A stretch of DNA of 64,000 nucleotides from Longimonas halophila (GTDB taxonomy: Bacteria > Bacteroidota > Rhodothermia > Rhodothermales > Salinibacteraceae), in assembly GCF_002554705.1 (NCBI RefSeq), contig NZ_PDEP01000005.1, positions 1 to 64,000 on the forward strand, given 5' to 3'. The translations under genes and the position numbers were made by a program. This document shows positions 23,590 through 32,949 of the stretch, piece by piece. Position 1 is the stretch's first letter. Every line of letters starts with the position of its first letter. Under the pieces are notes generated by a model, which was given only the letters and a program-made list of their open reading frames with translations, made no database searches and was not told the origin of the DNA.

Positions 23590-24033
23590 ATGGCTGACGA
23601 CGCTACGTCTTCTTCCGACTCTACTACTACCGACCAGGCGTCCGAAACTCCGTTTTCGGAGGAAGAGCTGCAGCACTTCAAAGATCTGATTCTGGAGCGC
23701 CGCCGCAAAGCTAAAGACGATGTGGAGCGGATGCGCAATCAGATTGAAGACGCCAAAGAGCAGGCGGGCGACAATACCGCGTATAGCTTCCATATGGCGG
23801 ATGCCGGTACCGATGCCATGGAGCGGGAGAAGCTGCACCTGATGATTGCGCGCCAGCAGAAGTACATTGGCTACCTCGACCGCGCGCTGGAGCGCATCAA
23901 AAACGGGACGTACGGCATCTGCAAGGTGACAGGCAAGCCCATTGCCAGAGAGCGCCTGGAGGCGGTGCCGCACACTGAGATCTCGATCAAGGCGAAGAAG
24001 GAGCAGAAGAAGCAAGAGCGGCAACAGTCGTAG
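23590..24033 (+). CDS. TraR/DksA-family protein lacking zinc ligands
   Basis: A 147-residue protein from ATG 23590 (TTG 23581 in frame is less likely). Residues about 20-100 form a helical hairpin (EEELQHFKDLILERRRKAKDD ... YIGYLDRALERI). The C-terminal finger reads NGTYGICKVTGKPIARERLEAVPHT, where DksA has CxxC...CxxC; only one Cys remains, so zinc cannot be bound in the usual way. Such zinc-less forms are common in Bacteroidota. DksA-like proteins act in the RNA polymerase secondary channel with ppGpp. It lies between ileS and lspA; ileS - dksA-like - lspA is a recurring order. Confidence 0.85.
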   Translation: MADDATSSSDSTTTDQASETPFSEEELQHFKDLILERRRKAKDDVERMRNQIEDAKEQAGDNTAYSFHMADAGTDAMEREKLHLMIARQQKYIGYLDRALERIKNGTYGICKVTGKPIARERLEAVPHTEISIKAKKEQKKQERQQS

Positions 24034-24111
24034 ATCCGTTCGCTGCACGAGTTGCGCCGTTGATACGGGGACTCGCGGCAGTTCATCGTTTGTTTGGTTT
24101 GTGTTGTACGT

Positions 24112-24837
24112 ATGCGCGTTTTTGGAATTGCTGCTGCTGTTGTTGCGCTCGACCAGGCCACCAAGTGGCTGGTGCTCCAACTTATGCACCGCCACCAGTC
24201 AATCCCCCTCTTAGGCGACTGGCTGCAGTTCACCTTTACAGAGAACCCCGGCATGGCCTTTGGCATTGAGGTGGGGCCGCCCGGCACGGTCGCCGTGCTT
24301 GCCGTCGTGGCCACAGGGCTTGTGGCCTACTACATTGCCCAGGTGCGCGGGTTGTACTGGCCGTATCGCGCCAGCCTGGCCTTCATTCTGGGCGGTGCCA
24401 TCGGCAACATCATCGACCGCGTGTTCTACGGCGTGTGGTTGGGATACGGTGAGCTATTTCAGGGGCGTGTGGTTGACTTTATCCACGTGAGCCTGTGGCA
24501 GGGCTTTGTGCCTCCGGGCGTGCCGCTCATTGGCGGTAGCTACATGGAGCTCTTCCCCATCTGGAACGTGGCCGATATGGCCATTGTGTGCGGCGTGGTC
24601 GGCGTGCTGTTCTTCCACAACACATTCTACGAGGCTATGATGGCAAAAGAGCAGGCCGAGGCCGCCTCTAAACAGGACAACGCCTCCGCCGAGCCCGTCG
24701 GCACGTCAGATGTTGCCCCTGCGGATAGGTCCGCCGGGTCGTCGTCTACTGAGCACCATCGTGCGGCGTCGCCCCCGACACCCGCGTCATCCTCTGAAGA
24801 TCGTACCCCGGGCGCGCCGGATACTCCTTCGGCATAG
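24112..24837 (+). CDS. lspA: lipoprotein signal peptidase II
   Basis: A 241-residue inner-membrane aspartyl protease that removes signal peptides from diacylglyceryl-prolipoproteins. It has four membrane helices; the catalytic Asp residues are in GGAIGNIIDRVF and WNVADMAIV, and the FTENPGMAFGI motif is present. The enzyme proper ends near residue 175. A hydrophilic, Ser/Ala/Pro-rich tail of about 60 residues (AEAASKQDNASAEP ... APDTPSA) is unusual. It serves the several lipoproteins in this window. It lies between the DksA-like gene and lepA, in the same direction. Confidence 0.93.
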   Translation: MRVFGIAAAVVALDQATKWLVLQLMHRHQSIPLLGDWLQFTFTENPGMAFGIEVGPPGTVAVLAVVATGLVAYYIAQVRGLYWPYRASLAFILGGAIGNIIDRVFYGVWLGYGELFQGRVVDFIHVSLWQGFVPPGVPLIGGSYMELFPIWNVADMAIVCGVVGVLFFHNTFYEAMMAKEQAEAASKQDNASAEPVGTSDVAPADRSAGSSSTEHHRAASPPTPASSSEDRTPGAPDTPSA

Positions 24838-24915
24838 CAGTACCACCGGGCCCAGCACGCCCGGCGCAACGCGTTTCGCCCTAAGTAGTGGCCTTCTTCT
24901 AAGCGGCTTCCCTCT

Positions 24916-26736
24916 ATGTCTATCGATGCCTCGCACATCCGCAATTTCTGCATCATCGCCCATATCGACCATGGGAAAAGCACCCTGGCCGATCGGCTCC
25001 TGGAGCGCACCGGCACCATCAGCGATCGGGACTTGCAGGAGCAGACGCTCGACGATATGGACCTGGAGCGCGAGCGCGGCATCACCATCAAAAGCCACGC
25101 GGTGCGCATGCAGCACACCACCGACGCGGGCGAGACCTACACTTTCAACCTGATCGACACGCCCGGCCATGTCGACTTTACGTACGAGGTGTCGCGGGCC
25201 CTTAAGGCATGCGAAGGGGCGATCCTTCTTGTCGACGCCGCGCAGGGCATCGAGGCGCAGACCATCTCCAACGCCTACCTGGCGCTGGAGCAGGACCTGG
25301 AGATCATCCCGGTCATGAACAAGGTAGACCTGCCCGTAGCGCGGCCCGATCAGGTGGCCATGTCGCTCGAAGAACTGCTGGGCGAGCCTGCTGAAGACAT
25401 CATCAAGATCAGCGCCAAGACCGGCGAGGGCGTCGACGAACTGCTCGACCTCGTCATCAACCGCGTGCCGCCGCCCACCGGCGACCCCGATAAGCCGCTG
25501 AAAGCGCTCATCTTCGACTCGATCTACGACTCCTACCGCGGCTCGGTCGTCTACGCGCGCGTCTTTGATGGCACGCTCAACAAGGGCGATGCAATGCGCT
25601 TCATGGCCACGCATCAGGAATACGATGCCGAAGAGCTGGGCGTGCTCCGGCTGGGACGGCAGAAAGTCGACACGCTCAAAGCCGGTGATGTGGGATATAT
25701 CATCGGATCCATTAAAGACGTGTCGCACACCCGCGTGGGCGACACCATCACCCACAAACACAACCCCGCCAACGAAGCCATTCCGGGCTTCAAAAAGGTA
25801 AAGCCGATGGTCTTTAGCGGCGTGCACCCGAGTGATACCGAGGACTTTGAGGACCTGCGTAGCGCGCTCGATAAGCTGCAACTGAACGATGCCTCGCTCA
25901 CCTTCGAGCCCGAAACCTCAACCGCACTGGGCTTTGGCTTCCGGGTCGGATTCCTGGGGCTGCTGCATATGGAGATCATCCAGGAGCGCCTCGATCGCGA
26001 GTTTGGGCTCGACATCATCACGACCGTACCCAACGTGGAATACCGCGTGCGCGTGAGCGAGCCCGGCGACGACGACCAGGAGCTTGTCATCGTCAATAAT
26101 CCCAGCGAGATGCCACACTATGGCGACATCGACGCGGTGTTTGAGCCGTTCGTAAAAGCCGACATCATTGTGCCGTCGGAGTACATCGGCAACATCATGC
26201 AGCTCTGCGAAAACCGGCGCGGCGTGTACGTGAATCAGCGCTATCTGGATACGGAGCGCGTCAACCTGCAGTACGAGCTGCCGCTGGCCGAGATCGTGTT
26301 CGACTTCTACGACACGCTCAAAAGCGTGAGCCGTGGCTATGCCTCCCTCGACTACGAGTTCATGGAGTATCGCGAAAGCGACCTTGTCAAGCTCACCGTA
26401 CTCATCGACAAAGACCCGGTCGATGCGCTCTCGACCATCGTGCACCGCGACAAAGCGTACGAGGTGGGGCGCAAGCTGGCCAAGAAGCTCAAAGAGAAGA
26501 TTCCGAAACAGCTATTCGAGGTGCCGATTCAGGCCTCCATTGGGCGCCGCGTTGTGGCCCGCGAAACCGTTAAGGCCCAGCGCAAAGACGTTACGGCCAA
26601 GTGCTACGGCGGCGACATTACCCGCAAGCGTAAGCTGCTGGAAAAGCAAAAAGAAGGCAAGAAGCGCATGAAGCAAGTGGGCGATGTGGAAGTGCCCCAA
26701 GAGGCCTTCCTCGCCATCCTGTCGGTTGATGAGTAG
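24916..26736 (+). CDS. lepA: elongation factor 4 (back-translocating GTPase LepA)
   Basis: A 606-residue protein of the usual family length. The GTPase domain has G1 AHIDHGKST (15-23), G3 DTPGH and G4 NKVD. Domain II, an EF-G III/V-like region ([14 protein letters not shown]) and the LepA-specific C-terminal domain ([26 protein letters not shown]) follow. It acts on stalled or mis-translocated ribosomes and on 30S biogenesis. lepA next to lepB (27611) is a classic pairing; here one secreted-protein gene is inserted between them. Confidence 0.97.
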   Translation: MSIDASHIRNFCIIAHIDHGKSTLADRLLERTGTISDRDLQEQTLDDMDLERERGITIKSHAVRMQHTTDAGETYTFNLIDTPGHVDFTYEVSRALKACEGAILLVDAAQGIEAQTISNAYLALEQDLEIIPVMNKVDLPVARPDQVAMSLEELLGEPAEDIIKISAKTGEGVDELLDLVINRVPPPTGDPDKPLKALIFDSIYDSYRGSVVYARVFDGTLNKGDAMRFMATHQEYDAEELGVLRLGRQKVDTLKAGDVGYIIGSIKDVSHTRVGDTITHKHNPANEAIPGFKKVKPMVFSGVHPSDTEDFEDLRSALDKLQLNDASLTFEPETSTALGFGFRVGFLGLLHMEIIQERLDREFGLDIITTVPNVEYRVRVSEPGDDDQELVIVNNPSEMPHYGDIDAVFEPFVKADIIVPSEYIGNIMQLCENRRGVYVNQRYLDTERVNLQYELPLAEIVFDFYDTLKSVSRGYASLDYEFMEYRESDLVKLTVLIDKDPVDALSTIVHRDKAYEVGRKLAKKLKEKIPKQLFEVPIQASIGRRVVARETVKAQRKDVTAKCYGGDITRKRKLLEKQKEGKKRMKQVGDVEVPQEAFLAILSVDE

Positions 26737-26757
26737 AGGTTGCGCGTGAGGTACGCT

Positions 26758-27558
26758 ATGTCTCGTTGCACCCCGCAATACCCGGCCGTCTGGAACGCTG
26801 TGGCGCTGCTTGTCCTGGTACTGTGGATAAGTACAGGCGCTGCTGCAGTGCAGGGGCAGCACATCATCGACCGGTACCAGCAGGCCCGGCAGATGCACCT
26901 GCTCGACCAGCTCTACCCAGACTCGCGCTACCAGGCGGCGCGTCCGCAGGCACCGCACCCGCTCGCGGTAGCCGTTGATTCGCTGCATCGTGTCGCCCCG
27001 CCTCGCACTGCCCCGCCGGACTCCAATGCGTTTCCTGTTCAGCAGATACGAACGGCACATCGCTTCGAGAAAGAGTGGCTCAGCGACACCTTTGGCGATA
27101 CCGAGTGGTCGTTCCTTGGGCCCCAGCCAGAGCGCACCTTTTTCGATACCACCCGCACCGTCGATTTGCGGGCGCGCTTGCAGGCGCACTACGACGCGCC
27201 CACCTACACCCTTGCCGACGACCTGCAGCCCAACCGCGATGACTTCGACCAGTTTGCGTACTGGTTTGTCGTTAACGATTCTATTCCCGTGGTGGTAAGC
27301 GATGCCAACGGCCCTCGCGACCGTGGACTCATCGTAGCCACCGAACGGCGCTGGCGCGACGTGCTGCCCGACGTGCGCCGCGCTGTACTTGCGCCCCTGA
27401 AAGAAACTCCCGACCGGGCTCCCTACGTTGACTATTTCTACGACACAGTCGATGGGCGCTGGTATCGTGTTGGATACAACGGCGTACGCTTTTTCATGGA
27501 GCCTGTGGCGCGCCGCCAGCTTACGCCCGGCCACCGGCCTGCGCCTCCAACACCATAA
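26758..27558 (+). CDS. secreted hypothetical protein between lepA and lepB
   Basis: A 266-residue protein from ATG 26758 with a signal peptide (AVWNAVALLVLVLWISTGAAA). The mature part is rich in Arg, Pro and Asp, with FGDTEWSFLGPQPERTFFD, LQPNRDDFDQFAYWFVVNDS and VDYFYDTVDGRWYRVGYNGVRF. No domain is recognised. It starts 22 bases after lepA and ends 53 bases before lepB, so all three are probably co-transcribed. Its role is unknown. Confidence 0.7.
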   Translation: MSRCTPQYPAVWNAVALLVLVLWISTGAAAVQGQHIIDRYQQARQMHLLDQLYPDSRYQAARPQAPHPLAVAVDSLHRVAPPRTAPPDSNAFPVQQIRTAHRFEKEWLSDTFGDTEWSFLGPQPERTFFDTTRTVDLRARLQAHYDAPTYTLADDLQPNRDDFDQFAYWFVVNDSIPVVVSDANGPRDRGLIVATERRWRDVLPDVRRAVLAPLKETPDRAPYVDYFYDTVDGRWYRVGYNGVRFFMEPVARRQLTPGHRPAPPTP

Positions 27559-27610
27559 CGTCTGAACCTGTAGCCTTGCTCTGCCCGCTTGCGCTGCGCC
27601 CCCTGCCGTC

Positions 27611-28828
27611 ATGATTCCAGCGCAGGGACCGCCGTGCCCGTCAGCCCACCTTCGCACTCATTCTGCTCGACAACGCCCCTGCCCCGTGGCCGATCGCTCC
27701 TCATCCCGACGGCGTTCCCGTAACGACGCCCCTCCGCAAAAAAGCGAACTCCGCCAGTGGATTGAGGCCATTGTGGTGGCCGTGGTCGTCGTGCTGGTCA
27801 TCCGCACGTTCTTCTTCGACCTGTTCCGCATCCCCACGCCCTCGATGGAGAACAACCTCCTGGTGGGCGACTACCTCTTCGTCTCTAAACTCCACTATGG
27901 CACGCGCCTGCCCATGACGCTGGCCGTGCCCTTCGGCAGCGCCTTCAGCCCGAACCTCTACCTCGACAACCCGCGTTTCCCGTATGTACGACTGCCCGGC
28001 TTTGGATCGGTCGAGCGGGGCGATGCGGTCGTGTTCAACCTCCCGCCCGACGATGCTCCCATCGATCGCAAAATGCACTACATCAAGCGTGTGGTAGGCA
28101 TGCCCGGCGATACGCTGGCTGTTTCTGACAAAGCCGTGTCCATCAACAGCGACCGGCTTTCGATGGGGCAGGGGATGCAGTACTTCTGGGTCGTGCGCAA
28201 ATCCGACCCCCGCTATCAGGTGTCGCGGTCGGAGCTGGAGGAGCTGGGCATCAGCGCGTGGCGTGAGGGGCCCAACGGCGAGGTTGCACGCACCCAGGCC
28301 ACCGCCGAAGCCGCCCTGCAGATCCGCAGCTGGGACTGGGTCGACGCGGTCGAGCCGCTCATCCTCAACAACGCGAACTACGACGCCAATATGTACCCGC
28401 CCAACCAGGGGTACACGCCCGACAACTACGGGCCCATCGCCATCCCCGCCGCGGGCACGACCGTGACGCTCAACGAAGACACGTGGCCGGTGTATGAGCC
28501 GGTCATTACGGAGTACGAAGGCCACGCCGCACGCCCCATGACCGACTCGACCTACGCCATCGACGGTGAGGAGACGACCGAGTACACGTTCGAGCAGGAC
28601 TACTACTTCATGCTCGGCGACAACCGCGACGACTCCGAAGACAGCCGCTTCTGGGGCTTCGTGCCGCACGACCACATCGTGGGCAAGGCGCTGTTCACCT
28701 ACTTCTCGTGGGACGCCGAGTCCACCAGTCCGCGCTTCAACCGCATCCTGCGCCCCATTCAAGACGCCGAGGTCTTCGAGAGTGCGCCCTATCTGCGCGA
28801 TGGCGAGCTCGTAGAGACGGGAGAGTAG
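27611..28828 (+). CDS. lepB: signal peptidase I
   Basis: A 405-residue membrane protease that cleaves Sec/Tat signal peptides. A single membrane helix (AIVVAVVVVLVIRTFFFDLF, about 53-72) is followed by box B with nucleophile S78 (RIPTPSMENNLLVGDYLF), general base K159 (MHYIKRVVGMPGD) and box E (MLGDNRDDSEDSRFWG). An insert of about 130 residues between boxes D and E (RYQVSRSELEELGIS ...) makes it longer than the E. coli enzyme. The first 25 codons look non-conserved, and a GTG at 27686 may be the real start. Confidence 0.93.
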   Translation: MIPAQGPPCPSAHLRTHSARQRPCPVADRSSSRRRSRNDAPPQKSELRQWIEAIVVAVVVVLVIRTFFFDLFRIPTPSMENNLLVGDYLFVSKLHYGTRLPMTLAVPFGSAFSPNLYLDNPRFPYVRLPGFGSVERGDAVVFNLPPDDAPIDRKMHYIKRVVGMPGDTLAVSDKAVSINSDRLSMGQGMQYFWVVRKSDPRYQVSRSELEELGISAWREGPNGEVARTQATAEAALQIRSWDWVDAVEPLILNNANYDANMYPPNQGYTPDNYGPIAIPAAGTTVTLNEDTWPVYEPVITEYEGHAARPMTDSTYAIDGEETTEYTFEQDYYFMLGDNRDDSEDSRFWGFVPHDHIVGKALFTYFSWDAESTSPRFNRILRPIQDAEVFESAPYLRDGELVETGE

Positions 28829-28857
28829 TGTGCGGCTGGGGCGTGCGGGATATTCGC

Positions 28858-28896
28858 ACCCCGTAGAGACGTGCCATGGGCGCGTCTCTACGGGGT
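28858..28896. repeat. palindromic repeat between convergent lepB and nucleotidase genes
   Basis: A 14-bp perfect stem (ACCCCGTAGAGACG / CGTCTCTACGGGGT) with inner GCC/GGC pairs around CATG. The sequence GTAGAGACG..CATGG..CGTCTCTAC belongs to a palindrome type seen interspersed in several bacterial phyla. Lying between two converging genes, it may also act as a two-way terminator; a short CAAAAA follows. Confidence 0.65.
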
Positions 28897-28925
28897 CAAA
28901 AACATTCGCCCGTTGTCCTCTCCCG

Positions 28926-30371
28926 TCATGGTGCCACCAGCTCCGTATCCGGCAGCGATACCGCATCATGAGGCAGGTTGCCGCGGTACGAGCGCAGGTA
29001 CACAAACGGCGTCTGGTGCAAGAAATTGGACACGCGGCCCGTGTACACATCCGCATAGCGCTCCACCTGACGCGCAAACAGGCTCTTGTCCTTGCCGGTG
29101 CGCATGATCGGGCCCCAGTTCTCGTTGCCCAGTTGCCCCGCCGCACGGGCCAGCGGTGCAATCTGCTTATCCAATTCCACCAGTTCCTCCCGCAAATCCA
29201 CCATCTGGCGCTCCAGCTGCTTCGGATTGCCCTGATCCTCGGGCTGCCCGTAACCCTTCCGGATGCGCTGCACCCGCAGACGTATCTGTGAGTACTCATC
29301 TTCCAGCGCATTCTTCTGCTTCATAAGTGAGGTAAGCTCTTTCTGCTCCTCGTGGAACTGCTGGAATGCCTCAATCTCCTTCTCCAACTCGCGTACCACC
29401 AGCGCCGTGCGCCAGCGCAGCACCTTCTTCGTGATGTTTACATCCACAAACAAGTGGTCGCCCACGTACAAAATCTCCTCTCCCGTCAGGCCCAACGTCT
29501 CCTCCACCAGCGAGGCGTTTGCGCCCACGTACACCGCATCTTCCGCGAGCGGACCGCCCGTGTGCTCGCGCAGCATCCCATCATCCGAGACCACCCGAAA
29601 CGCGGGCATCCGCACCGAAAAGAAATCCGGCTTGCGCGCGCCCACAATCGAGATGTCGAACAGGTCGCTCCACGTCATCTCGCCCGGCAAGTACGGGTTA
29701 AACACATAGTCGAGCATCGGCTGCGCGTACGACCACTCTGAGTTCGTAATGAGCAAGAGCTTGCGCCCCGCCATCTTCTGGTCGAGCAACGCCAGCGGCA
29801 TCTCCTCGTCCACATCCACAAACCGCTCGGGCGAGGCCACAATCTCCTTCTTCAGACGGCCCTCCATGTGCGCGGCGTCCAGGGTGGACTGCACCTCCTC
29901 GTAGAGCGTGTGATAGCTCATCGAACCCGACAGCTTGCCGTCGTCCATCAGGTCCACCAGCTGCATGTACATGCACGCTGCTGAAATCGAAAAGAGCGTG
30001 TTCAAGAACTGCCAGCGGTCATCCGCCAGGTCTACCAGAATGCGCTGATACGTCTGCCGCTGCATGTCAAAGTCGAGCGGCTCGGTGCCATGAAACGCGC
30101 GCTTCACATAGCCAAACCGATTAGCCTTCACCGCATTGCCGCGCTTCGTATCCAGAATGAGCCCGCGAATCACCAGGTCCGGATCAAACGACAGGTCGTG
30201 CACCGGCCATCCGCGCTCGCTAAGCCCCTGTTTCAGATAGGAGTACGCCTGCTTCTCCCACTTGCGCATGTGGTAATGCACCAGCGTGTAATCCATGTCG
30301 TAGCCAATAGCGCGAATGCCGCGCAAGTTCAGGGTGCGGTTGCAAAACAAGCCGCGCGTTCCGTTGGACAT
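28926..30371 (-). CDS. HAD-superfamily 5'-nucleotidase (cN-II/NT5DC type)
   Basis: A 481-residue protein. The start ATG at 30371 (MSNGTRGLFCNRTLNL) is chosen because it gives the family N-terminus; the longer frame overlaps the divergent neighbour. HAD motif I is AIGYDMDYTLVHY (DxDxT), motif II is LLLITNSEW, motif III/IV is VGARKPDFF and EEILYVGDHLFVDV. A coiled-coil segment (ELEKEIEAFQQFHEEQ, about 355-420) precedes the C-terminus LHQTPFVYLRSYR. It probably dephosphorylates IMP/GMP-type purine nucleotides; substrate inferred from the family. It is divergent from the Wzi-like gene. Confidence 0.88.
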   Translation of the reverse strand: MSNGTRGLFCNRTLNLRGIRAIGYDMDYTLVHYHMRKWEKQAYSYLKQGLSERGWPVHDLSFDPDLVIRGLILDTKRGNAVKANRFGYVKRAFHGTEPLDFDMQRQTYQRILVDLADDRWQFLNTLFSISAACMYMQLVDLMDDGKLSGSMSYHTLYEEVQSTLDAAHMEGRLKKEIVASPERFVDVDEEMPLALLDQKMAGRKLLLITNSEWSYAQPMLDYVFNPYLPGEMTWSDLFDISIVGARKPDFFSVRMPAFRVVSDDGMLREHTGGPLAEDAVYVGANASLVEETLGLTGEEILYVGDHLFVDVNITKKVLRWRTALVVRELEKEIEAFQQFHEEQKELTSLMKQKNALEDEYSQIRLRVQRIRKGYGQPEDQGNPKQLERQMVDLREELVELDKQIAPLARAAGQLGNENWGPIMRTGKDKSLFARQVERYADVYTGRVSNFLHQTPFVYLRSYRGNLPHDAVSLPDTELVAP

Positions 30372-30533
30372 AAACCGGGTGCAGATAGGAAAGAAAAACA
30401 GTCGGATCTCCTGTACGAGCCGCTGCCGCGTTTGCTTCGCCACGTAGAAAGCGATTGTGTTATTCTTGCGGTACCCACTCCACGAGCCCCCACGGGGTTG
30501 TATCTCGCCGCCAAAACCCGTTGTTTGACACCA

Positions 30534-32426
30534 ATGTCTCTTCAATCCCGCCCCCGTATGCTGCTTCGCTACTGGTTTCGCCTGCTTTCCGACTGGGTTC
30601 GCCCCCTGTTTTTTAGATGGATGCAGAGGAGCGCTCCTCGCCCGCTCATTCCTGCCGGACGCTCATGGATGCTGCTTGCCGTGCTGGCAGGTCTTGGTGC
30701 GGCACAGGTCATCGGCGGGCCCGTTCATGCATCCGGGTTTGGAACGGCGCTGCCGGTCGTGGCGTCTCCGCCCGCCGTCTCCGCCGATACCACCGAATCG
30801 CCCCGCCCCACCGTCAACCACGACGGACTGCTGCGCATCAACCACCCGCTGCACGACTTCCTGGAGCGGCAGCAGACCCTCGGACGCCTGCCGCGCGCGG
30901 TGCTCTCGCACAAGCCGCTCTCACGCGGAGCTGCAGCGGCCTACCTCGACAGCCTCAGCACCCGTCGTGAGATGCTCTCGCCCGCCGAGCAGCAGCACCT
31001 CGACCGCTACCAGCGGCGCACAGCGCGTCCGGGCGCGGCCCGTGGACAGCAGTGGGGGGCCTTTGCGAACGGACATGACCTCATCAGCGCACGCGGCACG
31101 CAGTACGCCATTCAGGCGACGCCCGTTGTGTATGGTGCCCTCGGACCCGTGGCCGAGCGCAACCTGTCCAGCGCTGGCACTACCGCCTGGCAGGGCACAT
31201 TCGGCGCCCGCACGTACGGACGCTTGGGGCGCTACGTCTTCTTCGATGTCGAAGCCACCGCGACCCGCGAGCGTCCGTCGCGCCTCGCGTTCAACACACC
31301 GGGCCGTCCCACCGCCCCGCGCCAGGGCAAGGTCACACTGCGCGACAACACCTACGGCTACGCCGATGTGCGCGGCGTGGTGGGATTGCGCACCCGCTTC
31401 TTCGAACTGCGCGCCGGACGCGACCGCAACCGCTGGGGGCCCGGTTCCGGCTCCGTGATGCTCTCCAACTACGGTCCGCCCCACGATCAGGTACAGCTGC
31501 GCACCACCGTCGGGCGCGTGCAGTACACCAACCTGTTCTCGCGCTACGCCGCCCCGGCTGGGCCCTCGGCCCCCGGCGAAACGCCCGACTTCAGCCGTCG
31601 CCCGCGTAGCTACGGCGCTTCGCACCGGCTGGCGCTGCGCGTGTCCGATCGCTTCGAGCTCGGGCTGTTCGAGACGATCGTGTTTGCGCCCGAGCGCGAC
31701 TCCACCGTCAACCGGGGCGGGTTCGACATTGCCTACCTGAACCCGATCATCTTCCTGCGCGGGGTAGAGCGCGAACTGGGCAGCCCCGATCGCGCTCTTG
31801 TAGGCATCGATGGAGCGTGGACGGTGGTGCGCGGCCTGCGCCTCTACGGGCAGTTCGTGCTCGATGAGTTCGTGGCCAGCGAAATCGGCAACCAGTGGTG
31901 GGGCAACAAGTGGGCGTGGACGCTCGGCGCGCACTGGGTGCCGCCCGCGCTGCCCAATCTGTCGCTGCGCGGCGAAGTGGCGCGGCTGCGTCCGCACATC
32001 TACGCGCACACCTACGTCCCGAACTCATACGCGCACTGGGACGACGGCCTCGGGCATCCCGCCGGACCCAACAGCATCGACATGGCGGTGCAGGCGACCT
32101 ACGACCCGGCCAGCGCCTGGCGGACCGGATTCAACGTGGCGTACACCCGCCGCGGACGCAACACCGACACCGAAAACTTCGGGGCCGACCCCACGCGCTC
32201 TAACCAGACGCGCGTGCGCAGCCGGGGCGTAACCATGCTACAGGGCGTGCGCCAGAATCGGCTCATGGGCGAGGCGCACATCGGTATCGAGGTGCTGCCC
32301 CAACTGGTGCTGGAAGCCGCCGTCCGCGCCGAGCACACCACCGATGCCGAGCGCCCCACCACAACCTACGTAACGCCGCACCTGGCCGTGCGGTGGGGCC
32401 TTCCGTTCCAGAGCATGCGGTATTGA
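30534..32426 (+). CDS. Wzi-family capsule-assembly-like outer-membrane protein
   Basis: A 630-residue protein (ATG 30534; ATG 30558 also possible) with an N-terminal membrane or signal segment (WMLLAVLAGLGAAQVIG). Conserved Wzi-family regions are FGARTYGRLGRYVFFDVEA, ELRAGRDRNRWGPGSGSVMLSNYG and RFELGLFETIVF, plus beta-strand patterns to the end (TTYVTPHLAVRWGLPF). Wzi in E. coli is an 18-strand beta-barrel that anchors capsule to the cell surface. A capsule gene cluster is not seen here, so the ligand is unknown. It is transcribed alone, divergent from the nucleotidase. Confidence 0.75.
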   Translation: MSLQSRPRMLLRYWFRLLSDWVRPLFFRWMQRSAPRPLIPAGRSWMLLAVLAGLGAAQVIGGPVHASGFGTALPVVASPPAVSADTTESPRPTVNHDGLLRINHPLHDFLERQQTLGRLPRAVLSHKPLSRGAAAAYLDSLSTRREMLSPAEQQHLDRYQRRTARPGAARGQQWGAFANGHDLISARGTQYAIQATPVVYGALGPVAERNLSSAGTTAWQGTFGARTYGRLGRYVFFDVEATATRERPSRLAFNTPGRPTAPRQGKVTLRDNTYGYADVRGVVGLRTRFFELRAGRDRNRWGPGSGSVMLSNYGPPHDQVQLRTTVGRVQYTNLFSRYAAPAGPSAPGETPDFSRRPRSYGASHRLALRVSDRFELGLFETIVFAPERDSTVNRGGFDIAYLNPIIFLRGVERELGSPDRALVGIDGAWTVVRGLRLYGQFVLDEFVASEIGNQWWGNKWAWTLGAHWVPPALPNLSLRGEVARLRPHIYAHTYVPNSYAHWDDGLGHPAGPNSIDMAVQATYDPASAWRTGFNVAYTRRGRNTDTENFGADPTRSNQTRVRSRGVTMLQGVRQNRLMGEAHIGIEVLPQLVLEAAVRAEHTTDAERPTTTYVTPHLAVRWGLPFQSMRY

Positions 32427-32452
32427 TTTTTCTCCACTCCAGGATTATTGGA

Positions 32453-32519
32453 AACACCTGGCGCCGACGGTCCCCCGTCGGCGGATAGAGACGGACGCTC
32501 CTGCGTCCGAGCAGGTGTT
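32453..32519 (+). repeat. three-way-junction intergenic repeat, copy 3
   Basis: An outer stem AACACCTG / CAGGTGTT (32453-32460 with 32512-32519) encloses two perfect hairpins: CGCCGACGG-TCCC-CCGTCGGCG and CGGACGC-TCCT-GCGTCCG. The two hairpins recur at 57401-57445 with different but still complementary bases, and the first recurs at 13481-13612 and 34748-34882. Confidence 0.8.
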
Positions 32520-32949
32520 GGATACACGACAAAAGGGATACGTCAAGTGCTGTGTGAGGCGGGCTTTCAAGAGTGCGATCGTGTTATACCAGCTCCACAA
32601 GAATAGATCTGTCAGATCTTTACAATCAAACGATCCATGCACATTGCAGCAAAATGATAGAGCAAGCACGGGGCATGGCCATCCGGCACAGCCGCAACCG
32701 CACATCAGAGTTGCATCCGCGCCGCGATGCATCGGTATGTGGACCTCGGCACGTCGCTTTACATCCCTCTGCAGTGCATGAAATCAACAGGTCGGCCCGG
32801 CGGCTCAGGCAATCTATCCATAACACCCCTCGAACCTCGAAGCACGCTGCGCATTGGGTATCTTGTGGCAATGGAAGCGCTTTCGAACATGGGATGAAGC
32901 GTGTGAACCCTCCTCGTTGTGTGCCTTCCGTACCAAACTGGTCTGTACT
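32520..32949. other. intergenic region upstream of sdaA
   Basis: About 430 bases without a supported gene. It includes AT-rich DNA at 32590-32650 and the AAGCGCTT palindrome at 32875. The frames here have no domain and mixed composition. Confidence 0.45.
32875..32882. promoter_or_regulatory. AAGCGCTT palindrome upstream of sdaA
   Basis: GGAAGCGCTTTCGA lies 68 bases before the sdaA start and has the same 8-base core as the sites at 8767, 11446, 16419 and 35328-35359. The position fits an operator near a promoter; binding is inferred. Confidence 0.4.

Noticed and set aside
21220..24195. A 991-codon open frame on the minus strand opposite ileS
   Set aside because: It is the mirror of a strongly supported ileS/DksA-like/lspA region; GC-rich third positions keep the antisense frame open. 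No domain is recognisable.
27701..29311. A 536-codon minus-strand frame across lepB and into the nucleotidase
   Set aside because: It crosses a convergent gene border and a palindromic repeat and has no domain; lepB is certain.
30090..30533. Upstream extension of the Wzi-like gene
   Set aside because: It lies antisense to the N-terminal part of the HAD nucleotidase and lacks a signal peptide; ATG 30534 gives a proper N-terminal membrane segment.
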